Numbered from the stretch's first letter, positions 1-41,423 are shown. The stretch is DNA of 64,000 nt from Serinus canaria (GCF_022539315.1 NC_066317.1:53424435-53488434), one strand, 5' to 3'. A program made the numbers and translations. Notes: generated from the letters alone by a model not told the origin.

Positions 1-27719
<27,719 letters not shown>

Positions 27720-27874
27720 ATTTATGCTTTGAACTGAAGTTATTCAGAGGACAGCTTTAAGAGATGAAAGGATTCAAAGTTCAAGTTGTGCTCTTCACTT
27801 TGGTTCAATAATGGCCTTTATTTGAAAGCTTTTTAATTTTTCTTTACAGTAAATATTCCATTCTGATTTCATAA

Positions 27875-27880
27875 ATTAAA
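27875..27880 (+). terminator. DHX15: Possible proximal poly(A) signal ATTAAA
   Basis: ATTAAA lies 156 nt after the stop and is followed by a T/G-rich stretch (cctcccttttgtgttgacac). It could give a short 3' UTR isoform, but is weaker than the downstream AATAAA. Confidence 0.4.
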
Positions 27881-28146
27881 CATCTATGCCTCCCTTTTGT
27901 GTTGACACTGTAGCTCATACTGGAAAAGCTAATCAATGTTTTGCAGTTTATTGAAAGTAGTTCTATATATAACAATGTTATAAGCATTTCTTTAGAAATG
28001 GTTGAAAATGCTTCTAAAAATGTGATTATCGACCATGGTATGCATGATCGTTGTAATTGTTGACATTCCTTTTAGAAGTTGTGAAATGTTACAACTTGTG
28101 CTTCTGTAGACACAATCTTCGGCTTCAGTACAAGGGTACTGACTTC

Positions 28147-28152
28147 AATAAA
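28147..28152 (+). terminator. DHX15: DHX15 poly(A) signal AATAAA
   Basis: Canonical AATAAA (in cttcaataaagtc), followed after about 20-45 nt by T/G-rich sequence (tttgtgcc, tatttctattgttttg). This is the likely main 3' end of DHX15. Confidence 0.8.
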
Positions 28153-28654
28153 GTCTATTTATACTAATTTTGTGCCACAGTATGTCAGTATTTCTATTGT
28201 TTTGATTGTAATATGAGAAGACCATTTAGTCTCCCATTAAACTGCTGTTTGACATGGCAGTAGTTTAATATTTTAATACTAAAAGTACAGATGTTTAAGC
28301 AGCACAATGATGATATAATATGATGCATACAATGTTGATCCCTTGCAAACTTGTTAAAATTATTTAGGAAAACTCAAAGTGCATGCAGATGTGTTAGGAG
28401 AATGCTTTTTTCCAACATAGCCCTAAATATTTCTCAGACAGAACTGTAGTAAGGTGTCCTATAAAGTGAAGTGTGTGTGGCCAGGTAGAAATTGCTCTGC
28501 TGGGCAGTGTTCAGGTACTGTTTAGGATCAACACAAGCAATAGCATAAGTGACACTGTAGATCAAATCACACTGCACTGTTGTAATTTTGTGGTGATTTT
28601 TCGTGAAATAGGATTTGACAGCATAATCCCATGAGGAATTTATAGTAAAATTTG

Positions 28655-29081
28655 ATCACAGGGCTGGAGCACCTCTCTTAGGAGGACAGGCTGATAAAGT
28701 TTATATTGTTCAGCATGGAGAAAAGAAGGAGGGGACCTTATTGTGGCCTTAAAATACCTCCAGAGGTTTTAGAAGAGTTGAGTGAGGACTTTTACCCAGG
28801 CCTGTGGTAAAAACTTTTACCAGTGACAGGACAAGGGCAAGGGTTTTACTTAGAGGGTAGATTGACATAAGGAAGAAATTTGTCACTGTGAAGGTGGTGA
28901 GGCCCTGCAACAGATTGTCCAGGGAAGTTGTGGGTGCTCAGTCCCTGGAGTGTTCCAGGTCAAGTGGGATGGGGCTTTGAGCAGCCTGGTCTAGTGGAAG
29001 GTGTCCTTGCCTATGGCAGGGGGGTTGGAAAGAGATGATCTTTAGGTCTGGTTGTACCCAAGCCATTCTGTGGATTAATGT
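28655..29081 (+). mobile_element. CR1 LINE fragment, sense, 3' end
   Basis: It follows the CR1 3' consensus in order: gggctggagcacctctctta, gaggtggt-type sequence (gaaggtggtgaggccctgca), gatggggctttgagcagcct, ggtctagtggaaggtgtcct, tatggcaggggggttggaa, ending near ccattctgtgga. 5'-truncated and noncoding. Confidence 0.9.
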
Positions 29082-32000
29082 ATTTGATCAGATTTCTGTT
29101 TTTCCCTCCCCCTGGAATACGCTGAGCTTCGGTCCTTCTGGCAAAGAGCAGCTGGATCAGCTCTTGCTGAAACTGGTTCCCTTAGGAAGAGAGCTGTGCC
29201 GTTGTAAGGCTGAAGCAAAAATAGGTTACGCTTGCAGAGCTGATAACTAACCTCAGATTAATTTTAAGCACTGATGTTTGGGGTATCCTGTCTTATTTAA
29301 ATCAGCAGTGGGCTATAAAATTACTTTAAATACTTGGAGGATTTTCTTCCAGTTCCAACTCTTTTTTTTTAATTGCCATTTATATGATGGGGAGAAGTTT
29401 TGAAAACTTTGTTAGGCCCTAAAATAGTAATAGTGAAGATAAAAATGTCAGAAGATGAAAATTTGAGTGGATTTATAATATGCAGTGGGACTTGGGAATC
29501 TGTCTTGGGTTTGCTAAGTGAGAGGGAGTGTTAGATGAGTCTGGACTTTGTTACCCTACCAAACCATTTTCAGTAGGAAGGAAACAAAGAGCTTCGCTCT
29601 GCATAAAATATCAAATTGGATTGTATTTTCTGACTGCAGTTAGAAGAGGTTTTATTTAAAACAGGGATTCTGAACTCCTTAAGCAGCTTTTCAAACTAGT
29701 ATTCCTGAACTTGCAAATGTTGGTTTTGCAAATTGCTGCTCTAGTAGGATGACTTGAGCTGAATATGTGGGGTATCCTGATGACTTGCTTATCCTCTGTG
29801 TGGTGAGCAGAGGGGGCTGCTTTGTGCAATGCTGAAAACTGGCTGCTCCCCAGGTAAGAATTGCTCTAGAGTTTGTGTGCAGCCTTCAGCTGAACGGTGT
29901 AGAACCACCTTCTGCATGACTTTGCCTAGGTCTGGCAAGGGCCACAGACAGTTCTCCGCTTGAAACGCCTCAGGGACCCCAGAACCAGCTGGCATCAGCT
30001 GCTGTAGCGTAGGTCCTTGGGGATGGGGGAGCAGATGGCTATGGCTGTGAGTGGAGCTTGACACAGGAAAGACTTTGGCTTGTTTTTGGTAGTTTTCTTT
30101 TTCCTTAAATTGTCATACCCACAAGCTCAGCTTGGGCTGTGACAGCTGACCTGGGCTCTTTCACTGTGCTACTAGGAAAGCAAATATTACTGGCCAAAAT
30201 CATGTCCTCTGACAGCTGTGCAACCCTGCCACCTTCCAATTAAACTGGTGACACCTGGGCTTAATTGGAAGGCTGGTGGTGTCCCAGCTGTCACTAGGAA
30301 CAGAGCAGACCGGGTGCCCCCACCCCTCCTGCAAGCAATAGGAAACAGCTTTCCTGCTGGGATGCTGATGGAATCTGGGGGATAGTGCTTCAGGAAGACA
30401 TGGGAGCCTTGACACCTGGGGAACCTGTTGCATTTGATACTTGTGTATTCCCAAAAAACACACCCCTTATTGAAGAACTCACAAAGCACTTGTAATACTT
30501 GTTAGGACTAAAGCATTTTCTTACAGGGGACTGTGTGCTGTGTATGGAGTCTTACTAAGAATTGAGTAGTGGAGAATGGCCCCAGGGTTGGAGTGGCTTT
30601 TTGCAGTCTGTTCTCTGCCCAGTACTGATCTCACCTGAAGCCATTCAGGGGTTCAGGGAAGAAGCATAGACTCAAATCACTGTGGATATCTTAGAGTTAC
30701 TGCAAATCTCACTTTTGATGTAATTTTAGAGCCATATAGCAGTGGGAGGGGAGCCAGATGTCTAAGGAGTCACTACCTATCTCTGAAGGAGAAATGACAG
30801 GGACAGCAGGGCTTCTTGAAGTAAGATGTTTCCTGACTCCTACAGGGAAACTATCAGGAGCAACCTCCTTAGCTACTGCTGTCTCAGGGGTACTGCAGAT
30901 GCATGCAGAGGAACTTGGGTTTGAGAGTAGCTCTGGGTTTTTTAAAGTTCAGTGTTGAAAGACAAAACTTTGTTCCCTTTTTTCTGATGGAAAAATGTCA
31001 AAAAAGGCTGCCCACAGAAACAAAAGGAGACCAAGAAGGAGGCATAGAAATTAGACTGCTTTATCTATGAGTAGGGAGGTTACTGCCTCCCTCTTTAACG
31101 TTAGAAATACTCAGAGCTCTGCCCATCATCAGAGCTCTGGCTGCTTATACTTACATACTTACACAGCATGCAGTCAGTAAATAAGGGGAAAAGTTGGAAA
31201 ACAAGAGTTTGCTGATGTCAAATAGAAATTCAGCTTCTGTTTTGTTTCATGAAAAGCCACAACTGACTGAATGACGCTGGGGCTCTTTTTGCTGGTTTGT
31301 GGTGCGAGGGTTCCCAAATAAACTACAGAGCTGCCCCCAGCAGGTGCAACATTTGCTGTTCTGCTGTGTTCCCTGCCTTACTAACACCACTCTAGAGTGT
31401 TCAGACTGTTAGTCAAGGGTATACATGTGTTTTGAAGTAGAGATGAACTGCTCCTTAGGATTGACTGGTTATCTGCTTTGGAACAATCTAATAGGAAAAG
31501 TTGTTTACTTAAAGTGATCTTTTTATCAGAGACATTCTGATGTTTTTTGAAAATATTTGGTTTGTATATAATAAACTGTTTATAATGTGGGACTTTTGGA
31601 AATGCAGAATATGGATTAGATGACAGGAAAACAGTACTAAGTGAAAGGAGTATATTTTTTGAAAAGAGGAAGTCTTCGGTCTTAATTGTGCTGCTGTGTA
31701 ATACCTCAGAGCAGTAAAGGGCTAGTATCAGTGTGAGATAATAACTGTGTTTAGGTTTGTTAGACACAGAGGTAGTTACTAATGGCTAAGTACACATGGT
31801 TAAGTACATACCTTCATTATGGAGATAGAAAGAAGTGACCATTAATACTGTGTTTAGATTAGCACTTAGAATTTTTGTCAGGGAATAGAATCAATAGTCC
31901 ATGCTTTGCCGTGTTCTGATGCCATAAAAGCCCCTGAACTCTTGCTTTTGGGCGATCTGTATGTACTGCAGTACTAAAGACAGATGCTGACGTTCCTTTG

Positions 32001-33779
32001 GGGTTTATGGGAATGTCTTCATTCTTTGTACCTCTGCCCACTCATGGAAGGTAGAGAGCAGCTGGCATGTGCCAGCCTGGGTTGGTATGTTCTGAATCGC
32101 TTTGGTTAGTTTTGTCTGATCACCACCTCCCTTTTTGGATCAGGGCTTGTGACACAGCATTGGTTTGTGACATGTAACTTGCATCCTGCACTGCTACATG
32201 GTGCATACTGAAAACTGCTCATTATTTGCCATAAGAAATGCAGTTTAAAGCAAAAATGCTGACATTAGCTTTCACTATTGTCGTAGTTTCATTTGAAAAG
32301 ATACCATAGCAGAAGTCAAAAGGCAAAGAGTTTTCCTACCATCCAGTCCAGCTTCAATTATTAATTTGTAATCAGGTTGCTCTAGTTCATTGCTGATAAT
32401 GTATAGCAATAAAAAGCCATAGCACACCATAACAGTAGAAAGCAGAGAGTTCTATTGTAAAGTACACCAATTTATTCACTTACTGTAGTTCGTGAAGATT
32501 AGACATTTATCTTGGTTTTAGAACAGCTGAGGGTTTTAATAATAAACATATTTTACTGTTAGAAGTATAATCTTACTCTGGTAGTTTGTTGACCTTTCAA
32601 AATTATTTAACTTACTCTGGTTGTTTATTGACCTAAATTTATTTAACCTTATGACTATGTATGTGACATTAGATTTATGTGAAGCAGAGGAAAAAATGGT
32701 CAGCCTAGTTCATTTTTCCACTAGTACTTCTGACGCTGGTAGCTTTGTTTTGGGGTATGTATGCTTCCTGGAACTGTTCCTAGAATTGAGCATTGGTTCC
32801 CAGTAATACAAATAACTCATATTTTTAAGCTTCAAACAGGCAGCTTTAAAAACAGAATGAAACCATTATAAGAGCATTTGCCCCTCTCTTCTCTTTTCCT
32901 TTCACAAATGACAAGCTTGGGCTGCCTCTTAATTGGAACTGATGTGTTTGAGATAAGTGGTTGGCATCAAGGAGATCCAAGCTTCCACTGTCTAGGGATT
33001 AAACTAAATATGGTAACGGCAGTAAAATAACATTCCTGTAGATAACAAGACTAGTTCTGCTGATTGTAGGTGTTTGATCTTGCAGTTTCAACTCAAATAT
33101 AGTGGTTTCTCAGGAACACTGAATGTATGTTGGACAGACGATAAAATAATTTTCATTTGTGTACATCTCAGCTCTGAGTGGTTCTTCCAGCTGTGAAAGC
33201 TATGCAGTAGTTTTGTTGTATAGAAAAATAAAACATAGCACAAATTAATGCTGATAATAAATATTTCTTGTGGCTTTAAACATGTGTTATTTTGGGTTGG
33301 TCTTATTCCTTTAGCTAAAGTAGGCCTCTTGCCTTCCATTTGAATTCAGTGTTTATTTTGTGAGCCTGTTCCATTAATGTTCCCAGCCTCATTGCTTCTA
33401 GCAGCATAAACAATAAACACTTAGAGCATCAGCTCTTACCAGGCTCCATTGAGTGGAGGGTAGTGGTGGATGTATTTCCTGAATGCTTTGTCTATTTAAA
33501 TATTCAGCTGTGCAGTCAAACCACTTCTTCTATTAGTAACCAGTTTTAACCTCAAAAATATCAACCTTTTCAGCTTTGTGAAGATGCTAGTGTTTGCTAT
33601 CAAAATTCGTGTACTGCTTTAAAGACTCAGAGACTTAATTTGACCTTTCAAACCTTAGGGTGGTATCTTTGAGGTTATTTCATTTTGTGTGTTGAATAAC
33701 AAGTAACTGATAAGCCTTTACTGTGACAGGGATAGTATCATTCTTTTAAAGAAATAAATGCCCTTTGAACCCTTCCTGA

Positions 33780-33839
33780 AAGGCTTACAATTTGTACAGA
33801 GAGGCTTACAATTTGTGCAGCAGAAGCAGCAGCAGCAGG
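33780..33839. repeat. Tandem 20-bp direct repeat with adjoining CAG-rich run
   Basis: AGGCTTACAATTTGTACAG (from 33781) recurs with one substitution about 22 bp later, and is followed by gcagcagaagcagcagcagcagg. A simple local duplication. Confidence 0.7.
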
Positions 33840-36800
33840 TTTGAAGCAGTGTGAGTCATAACGTGTTTCTCTAATGCTGTCCAAGAGGGCATTGACAGCC
33901 TTGTTCCAATGTGTTACTGGTTATACAATATAATGGAAGTAAACTCAAATTGCTACTTTTACATACTTTAAACACGTACTTTGATTAAGAGCAGAAGTCA
34001 AATACAAGAACTGGCAAGAATTTAAAATTCCAGTCTTGATGTTCACAATATGTACCCTGTTTGTTGAAAACTGACAGTTAATATTCTGTAAATTTATGGA
34101 CAATGAACAGTTTCTCCTTGTAAGGAAGCCAGTGTTAAAGTGTTTTTGCTTTCAAGCTCCTTGCTGGACTTGCTGCTATGTAAATCCAAACACTATTCAA
34201 ATTTCTGTTCTCTACATTCTCAGGCATTGTCAAATACAAAGTTGAACAGTAATTTGGTGATTCTGACTCTTCTGCAGCCTACAGAAATCCTCCTTGTTTC
34301 TGGAGGAGACTTATGGAAGGAAAAGTGAATAGGGAAATTTCACTTTGAGATCTCATTTAGAATCACACTTGTTCTTCACAAAATAATTGTCTCTAATGGA
34401 TATTATTTTTGCAAGTAATGTTTAAGCTTCCAAATGTTTGTAGTCTAATGGCTTGATATGGGACTAAAGTTTAGATCTCTCATTAGGTACAGTGAGGTCT
34501 CAGAAATTAATTTGCTTTTATTTTTAGCAAGCTGATAATAAAAACAACTCTATAATTGCTGGGTTTTCTAGACTGAAAGTAGAACTTCCTAAATGAGGAA
34601 CAAAGTCAACAGCAAATCTTTGTTCTTACTACTTTAAAAACTTCAACATTGAAAAACCTGCTTTAAAAAACCCAGTTTATTCTTTCCCTTGATTTTGGCC
34701 AATATGTAAAGAAAAGGACATAAGCTTACAAGCTGAAAAACCATTTTTGGTACAAATGTGTTCCTAGGTTTTCTCCTAACAAGGTTTGTTTTTCTTAATT
34801 GGCTCAAATATGATGTCACTAAAGAAATCGAAACTTAGTGTTCTGTCAAAACCCTTTGAAACATCTATCAATTATTTCTGATGCTTTGCTGCCTCTTTGT
34901 GGTATTTCTTGTGTAAAAATGGAATTCTTCATTGATCAAAGCTTTACTTGGGTTTGTGCAAAAGACAGTTAAATGCAATTTCCCCAAGTTCTACTATGTT
35001 TGGCTGGGAGTCCATTTTCTTCCATCCTCCATATTCCTTCCCACGTGATACAGCATGTAGTGCCAAAGGAGTAGCTAAATATTCTTTGAATCTGTAATAC
35101 ATTTTGTGCTGGGAAGGTGCTACTGCTGTATCAATGAACTTTGAATTATGTGCTGAATTAGGTGTAGCCTCCTGCCTTTCTCATTATCTGAGCATTGAGG
35201 AGATATCCTCACACCTTTCAGTACATCTATCCTTAGACAACGGTCCTTTACCGTGACCAATAAAATAATGCTGAGTCCACTCCTTTTTCAGCACTCAGTA
35301 CTTTGCTAATGAGCCAAATGTACCCAGAAACTGACAGAGTAGCAAGGGGGTGGTTCTCAGATGTAAAGATCCTTACACTAGAGGCAGGGACTCAAGCTAA
35401 CCATCTTGATTCCTGCTAATTTGGGTTATTCTAGGGTTCTCCCCCCAGATCTGATTAGTTATTTCATAACTATAATCACACAAACATAATCACAGGAATG
35501 TTATTTTGGGGAAATTATAATCTGATAGGGCTTTAGCAATTTATTTACATTGTTAATTGGTGATGAGGCTATAAAAGTTATGAACTACCTCATAAGTTCA
35601 TGCCTGCTGACATTTGAATGGCATGTATTCACTGGTTGTTATTTATAATTTTAGGGGTATTGAACTGATGGAGATTACTCATGTTGAAAAGCTGCTGGAA
35701 GGCCTGAACTAGGAATTAAATTATCATAGTGGCTTCATTTTGTTAACAGTCACATTGAAAATATCTTGCTTGCAGGACAATCAAACTCATCAGTGTTCTG
35801 CTCTCCCACTTCACTAGACAAAGTTTTAATCAGTGGCACACTTGATCTTGCAAAATTCAGGGAAAATAATTTCCTGCATTTTTGAGATGAGCAAAATTCA
35901 TGTAATCTAGCTTTAAAACTCCTATCACTTTTTTTTCTTTCTTTCTTTTTGAATAATCAGCTTTACTTCATTCAGTTGCCTTTTTCATGTAACTTCAATT
36001 ATCATGATGACCCAATGCTTAGATGGAATTAGCTCACGGATGAAGAGCAAGAAACTGAATCTGAGCTCAGGCAAAGCAAATAATAGAGTGATGGCGAGAT
36101 CAAAACATTTGGAGAAATGCACCATTTTCTTGGTGGTTGAGTATTTTCAATTGGTCTTTGCATTTAGATGGCTTTAGAGAACCTTGTTATTCATTTCTGA
36201 TGGTCTTATGTAGCAGCACTGAAAAAAAAGTAGTTTTTTTATTGCTTTTTTTATTCCTTGGAGCTGCTATCCTATCTTAGCAGTCATCTAGCTTCAATTA
36301 TTTTTTTTAGCTTTTGGATGAAGCACAACAGCATATGCAATCTTCACCATCTAGCAAACTTAAAAGAATGAGTTGCATTCCAGGCCTTGATTTTCTTCTT
36401 CAAAAGTTAAGGCCTGAACTCAGCTCTGGGATTGGAGACCAGGAGTACCAAAGTCAGTGCCAGTGACTTCTTTGGTGTAACTGAACTTTCTGAAATCAGG
36501 CTATCACTTGTTTTGTGCAGTAACCACATATATTTTTTTTAATGGTATTGTATAGCTGAAATTTGGGAGTGATGTCTTAGGATACTTTAGAAAAGCTGTA
36601 TTTTGAATAATCTTGAGCTGTTATCCTGATATTGGAAACTCTGCATCTATAGCTCTGAATCCAATGTGCAGAAGCTGCACTGGGAACTCCAGATCTCTCA
36701 GGTAGCTTGGAACTGGGCTCTGCAGGCCATGTTCAGGTAAAAAAAGCTATTTGGATTTTACCTAAAATACAGTAAAAAGCCAGTGGGAAAAAAAAAGAAC

Positions 36801-37951
36801 ACTGAAAAGATGTTTTAGAGGTGACCGTGGTTGCTGTGTTCTCATTCACTTGTAGTTTGACTCACAATTATGTCTAATCTTACATTTTTGTATTACAGAC
36901 ACAAGTTATCTTTCAAGTTAAATAGGCACCTAAACACTCTGAAATCTCCACTTATTTTTGCTTTAAGCATGCTTTTACTCCTCTGGGGCTAATTGCTTTT
37001 ATAAACATTGTCTAACAATGTTGCTTGACTTTTCCAAGGGTCTGGCACTTACACTGTTGATCTCCTCAAATATTAAAAAGATGTAATACCTAGCTCCAGA
37101 AATGTTCATAAAGCCAAATAAAATGATTTGTTGGAAAGTGCTAAGGAAGCTTTAAGGTATTAGCCTAATAGAAAACCTATCAGTGGACTTCTAAAGCCTT
37201 TCGTCTTCAATTTTTATGGACTGTCTTAATTGACTTTTTATGAACTTATGAATAGGCTACAAAGAAAGTAGTTTCTTTTTTCACTCTTTCTTTTAGCTGC
37301 AAATAAGATAGAAGGACAGGTTCTAACTTTATTTCAGAATATCTGATATTATAGACTTCCCCTCTGAGAAGAGATTTTCAGCTAATGAAGTCAGGTAAAT
37401 TAACACATCTGCTAACACAACTGACAGTAGGGAATAAAATAATAGTACTCAAAAACATTTTGAGGTGTTTATGATCACAAGCTTTAAAAATATGGGGAAC
37501 AGAGCACTCAGATTAGATGCCACACTGACTACTGGAGGGATGCTAAGCTACCTAAACAAAATGTACAGCCATGGAGTTACAGAATCTTCTGTTACAGAAT
37601 CTTAATTTAGTGGCTACAGCTGAGTTGAACCCCGATTTTTTGGGATTGTTCTGATAATCTGTCTTCTTACATGGAATATATAAATTGCACAGGAATAGCT
37701 TTTTTATCTCAAATTCTCCATATGCTTCTCAAACCAAAAGACCTCTAGAAGCCTTCCTTGGCTCTTCAAGAAATTTCTAAAGAGATCTCGCCACATAAAG
37801 AAAAGGAAGATGCTCTGGCTTTTGCCTGTAACAACAAGATACTAACTTCCTCTTTGGGAGGTCTCTGACAATACCTGGCACTTGGTGATACCAGGATAAG
37901 ATCTATCTATTGTCTCAAGCAACAGTCCTTGGCCCAGTCTGGTCTCTTGTA

Positions 37952-38540
37952 TTTCATGGTCTAACCCCAGCCAGGAACAAAGGCCCACACAGCCACTTGC
38001 TCGTTCCCCACCTCCAGTGGAATGGGGGAGAGAATCATAAAAGTGAGAAAACTCATGTGCTAAGATAAAGACAGTTTAACAGATAAAGCAAAACAAGGAA
38101 TGTGTACAGACAAAGCAAAACAAAGAATTAATTCACCCCTTCCCATGGGCAGGCAGGTGTCCAGCCATCCCCAGGAGAGCAGACAAACACCATCACTCAA
38201 AATGTCTCCTCTTTTTTCTTCCCCCAGCAGTACATGCTGACCATGATGCCACAGGGTACCATGGCATATACCCTGCCATCATATATTCATGGAATATCCC
38301 TTAGGTCAGTTGGGGTCAGCTGTACTGGCTGTGTCCCCTCCCAAGTCACTGTGCACCCCCAGCTTCCTCACTGGTGGGGTGGGATGAGGAACAGAAAAGA
38401 AACCTTGATGCCGTGTCAGCCGTGCTCAGCAATAACAAAAATATCCCTGTGTTATCAACAGTTTTCAGCCCAATCCAAAATACAGCCCCACATCAACTAC
38501 TGCAAAGAAAATTAACTGTATCCCAGCCAAACCCAGCACA
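37952..38540 (-). mobile_element. Solo LTR of an avian endogenous retrovirus, antisense
   Basis: About 590 bp matching by recall an LTR common in bird genomes. On the + strand it runs from ggtctaaccccagccaggaa, through gggggagagaatcataaaag, cttcccatgggcaggcaggt, ggtcagttggggtcagctgt and caataacaaaaatatccctg, to cagccaaacccagcaca. The element itself reads on the minus strand, TG...CA style. Flanking 5-mers TTGTA and GTGCA agree at 3 of 5 positions, consistent with a decayed target-site duplication. No internal viral genes are present, so this is a recombined solo LTR. Confidence 0.75.
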
Positions 38541-39684
38541 GTGCATCAGCCTCTTGCTGTCTGTGAGAAGGCAAGACCAGTCTAATTTAAGCCTAATTAG
38601 CTTTTTTTACCTGCAAAATCTGTTTTGGGAATAAATTCCACCCCTCTCCTGCTCCTCCAAGAAAAGTTTCTATCTTATTAGACTTTGAAAATCTTTAAGG
38701 TGAAAACATGGAAGCAAAGAGCAAAGCAAATTAAATTCTAGATTGTATTAATTAAGATGCTTTTCTAGTGCTTTGACAGTCTTTATCTAGTACCCTGGTA
38801 CATTGTAACTGCACAGTATTATGCATCTCTGAAGATATTTGAGTGATTTTTCTCAGTTCCATCTGCCAGGCCTTTCATTTTCTTCCAGCACCAATGTAGT
38901 ATTAATGGTTATCCTGAGATTACTTTTGTTATTCAAACATTTAATGGCTTTTGCTCCACCCCTCACCAATCCATTTTCCCAAATTCTTCACAAGAGTTTA
39001 CTTCTTCCTGTCTACAGAACTGAATACACTTTTAGCATCTTCTCTATGGAGCTGTGAGTGCACTGGGATGGGATAACAGACAAGAGCTATTTGTGGATTT
39101 TATTAGGTTTGGTTACACACTTCTAGCAATAGAAGTAGCATACAGTTTTTTTACTTCACCACCACCATCACAGTGACAGTGATGTTAGTGAGCAACTCAC
39201 ACAACAGACAAAGAGATTATTGGCCATTTCAGTAATGGCTGGTTGACAGAAAACACTACAAATGGTCTGCAGGAACAACACATAAGGCTGTCAGTTTTCA
39301 GGTCTTGTTTTGCTGACAGCAGAAGTGCACTCTGCGAGGCCTTGAAAAGGTTGGGGGTAGTTCACAGCTACCAGCAAAGACTACAACTGGATCTCCACTG
39401 GCAACTGATCGCTGTGCAATTAAGCTTAACCTCCTACCAGTGATGGTCCCCTAGAGGAACTCTGAAATTCAAATGAAGAGATTTTGAGCTAGACCAAATG
39501 GTTATCAGCAGGGTGAGGAACAATGTTTGAAGGAAAAAGATAAGAAAAAATCCCAAACAGTTAACAACCCATAATCTGTTTTAAGAGTTTTAAAGAACTT
39601 GGCATGAGAAAGGCTGTGTATCTGTCGCTAGAGGAGAGAGAAGTAGGGTGAATGCTACCTACTGCAGTGTATAAATACATCAGA

Positions 39685-39703
39685 TATTGGGGGGGAGGGG
39701 GGA
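39685..39703 (+). repeat. G-run (gggggggagggggg)
   Basis: A short purine tract of two G blocks split by A, in otherwise AT-rich intergenic DNA. No further structure is visible. Confidence 0.6.
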
Positions 39704-41123
39704 ATGCAAAATTTGCCTGAATAGAATAAATAGCTCAGAGGTCAGGCTATGCTGGAGTATAGAGTCAGAATAGAATGCACTAAGACTTAATAAAAAGATG
39801 AAACATGCAAAGTGAAATTGTTTAAATTTGAGAAGTGAGGTGCTTTGAACACTGACCCCTCAGACAAAGGGAAATTCAAGAATGATGGTGAAGTGACAAG
39901 GAATTTCATGCCTTAATTGTGGCTGTCTGAAAAGCTAAAATAAATTCTTAAGCCATATGAGGTTTGTGAGGGACTGATGAGCAGCCTAAACAGGATGAAG
40001 TCTCTGAAAGCAAATACTGGACCAATCTGAGAAACATATTGTGAGCATAGTGAATACCTTGTTTCTGATCTGCTTTCTACATTTTGTTAATGGACTCTTC
40101 ATGCTGTATTTTTAACTGGTTTAGGGCAGGATGAGAGGCTGTTTGATGTCATTAGGGACAGAGCTGTCTGTCACAAATGTTCCTCTGGATTATGAATTCT
40201 TGGCTAACCTTCTTTTGGTCAACTCATGTAAAAAAGGTGAGTTTCTACTATGCTCGAGTGGGTTTCACAGGATTCCATACTTTCCATACTCATGCCACAG
40301 TTGTCTTCTCAACAAATGGAATGACTAAAAGATTCCATGGGTGTTACTAAATGGTATTTTCTTCCTAGGAGTGTCAGGTGAGGGGAAGTGAGGACTTTCA
40401 GTGGACTTTTGATCAGTTGTGCATCAAAAATGTGTCTAGTCTTTTCTACTGATGGCATTGGGCTGTTATCACTACTGGGTGGTGCTCTCCAAATTGCCCT
40501 CTCTCCCAGCTAAGCTTTGGAAGCAAACACAGTCTTTTTTAGAAGTTAAAACCATCTATTTTTATATGAAACAAAACAGTTATTCTGAAAAAAATACCAT
40601 CTATATTGTTTGCTTTGCATTCACAATTAGCTGAGTTTTGTGATATCAGTGTTAGCTGATGAGGACAATGGTCCCCTTGTCAGAGGTACTTGCTCGAGGT
40701 ACTGGGTCTGCAAGTAGGATAACGCATACTCAAGGAGCGGAGTCAATGTAATATTTCAATCTATTTCTGCTAATTTCCTGGAAAACACTTTAAGATCATG
40801 ATAGTCTGCATGACCTCGCATTGTCCGATGAGCAATTTAGCGACGGCTTACGGGCCGTCAGTGTTACCCTTCTTCAGGGCGGGAGGGTTCCCTGTGCTGC
40901 GGGGCGCCTGTGCGGGGCTGCGGCGGGTGCTGAGGCAAACACCCCTCAAAAGGAGCAATGAGCGGAAATCGCACCTGTCAGGAAAAGCTCTTGAGAAGTT
41001 TCATGGCTGTTTTACCGCCCCCTTCTTCTCGGGCCACTGGCCGGGCTGCGGCGCCGGTGTCGAGCCCTTGCCCACACGGCTGCGAACGGAGCGACAACTT
41101 TGGCGGCGCGGGGCTGCATGGCG

Positions 41124-41148
41124 CGGCACGGCACGGCACGGCACGGCG
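41124..41148 (+). repeat. CGGCA pentamer repeat in the CpG island
   Basis: Four perfect CGGCA units and a fifth ending in G form a short tandem repeat upstream of the exon. Confidence 0.8.
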
Positions 41149-41344
41149 GGGCCGGGCGCGGGGCGGGGCGCGGAGGCCGGGCCGCGGCCGGGAGGGCGGG
41201 CCCGCCCGCGGCGGCGCTGCCCCGGCGCGGCGGGGGAGGACGCGCGTCGCCACTTGCCCGCTCCTTCCCCGCCGCGGTGCGGCCGCAGGTTCCGCAAGCG
41301 CCCCCTCGTTCCCGTGCGCAGGGGCTGCGCTGCCTAGCGGGGCC

Positions 41345-41364
41345 GGGCGGGCGGGCGGGCGGGG
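41345..41364 (+). promoter_or_regulatory. Perfect G-quadruplex motif upstream of the first exon
   Basis: Five G-tracts (GGG, GGG, GGG, GGG, GGGG) separated by single C residues on the non-template strand, 375 nt before the ATG. One-nt loops predict a very stable quadruplex. Confidence 0.75.
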
Positions 41365-41423
41365 ATGGCGAGGGCGCCCGGTGCTGGTGATCCAGTGCCG
41401 GGGTCTGTAGCGCTGCCCGTCCC

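Larger units (their letters stand above)
27720..28170 (+). other. DHX15: DHX15 3' UTR
   Basis: AT-rich sequence between the stop codon and the distal AATAAA, about 450 nt. The exact cleavage site is inferred to be 15-25 nt after the signal. Confidence 0.75.
28171..40790. other. Intergenic region between DHX15 and the CpG-island promoter
   Basis: About 12.6 kb without a recognisable gene. It contains a sense CR1 fragment (28655-29081), a short direct repeat with a CAG run (33780-33839), and an antisense solo LTR (37952-38540). A stretch at about 34300-36700 lacks recognisable repeats and might hold conserved regulatory sequence, but I cannot test conservation. The rest shows nothing I can name. 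Confidence 0.7.

Noticed and set aside
31381..31767. 128-codon minus-strand open frame
   Set aside because: Low-information translation rich in Ser, Leu and Lys. No motif, no promoter and no poly(A) context; probably chance.
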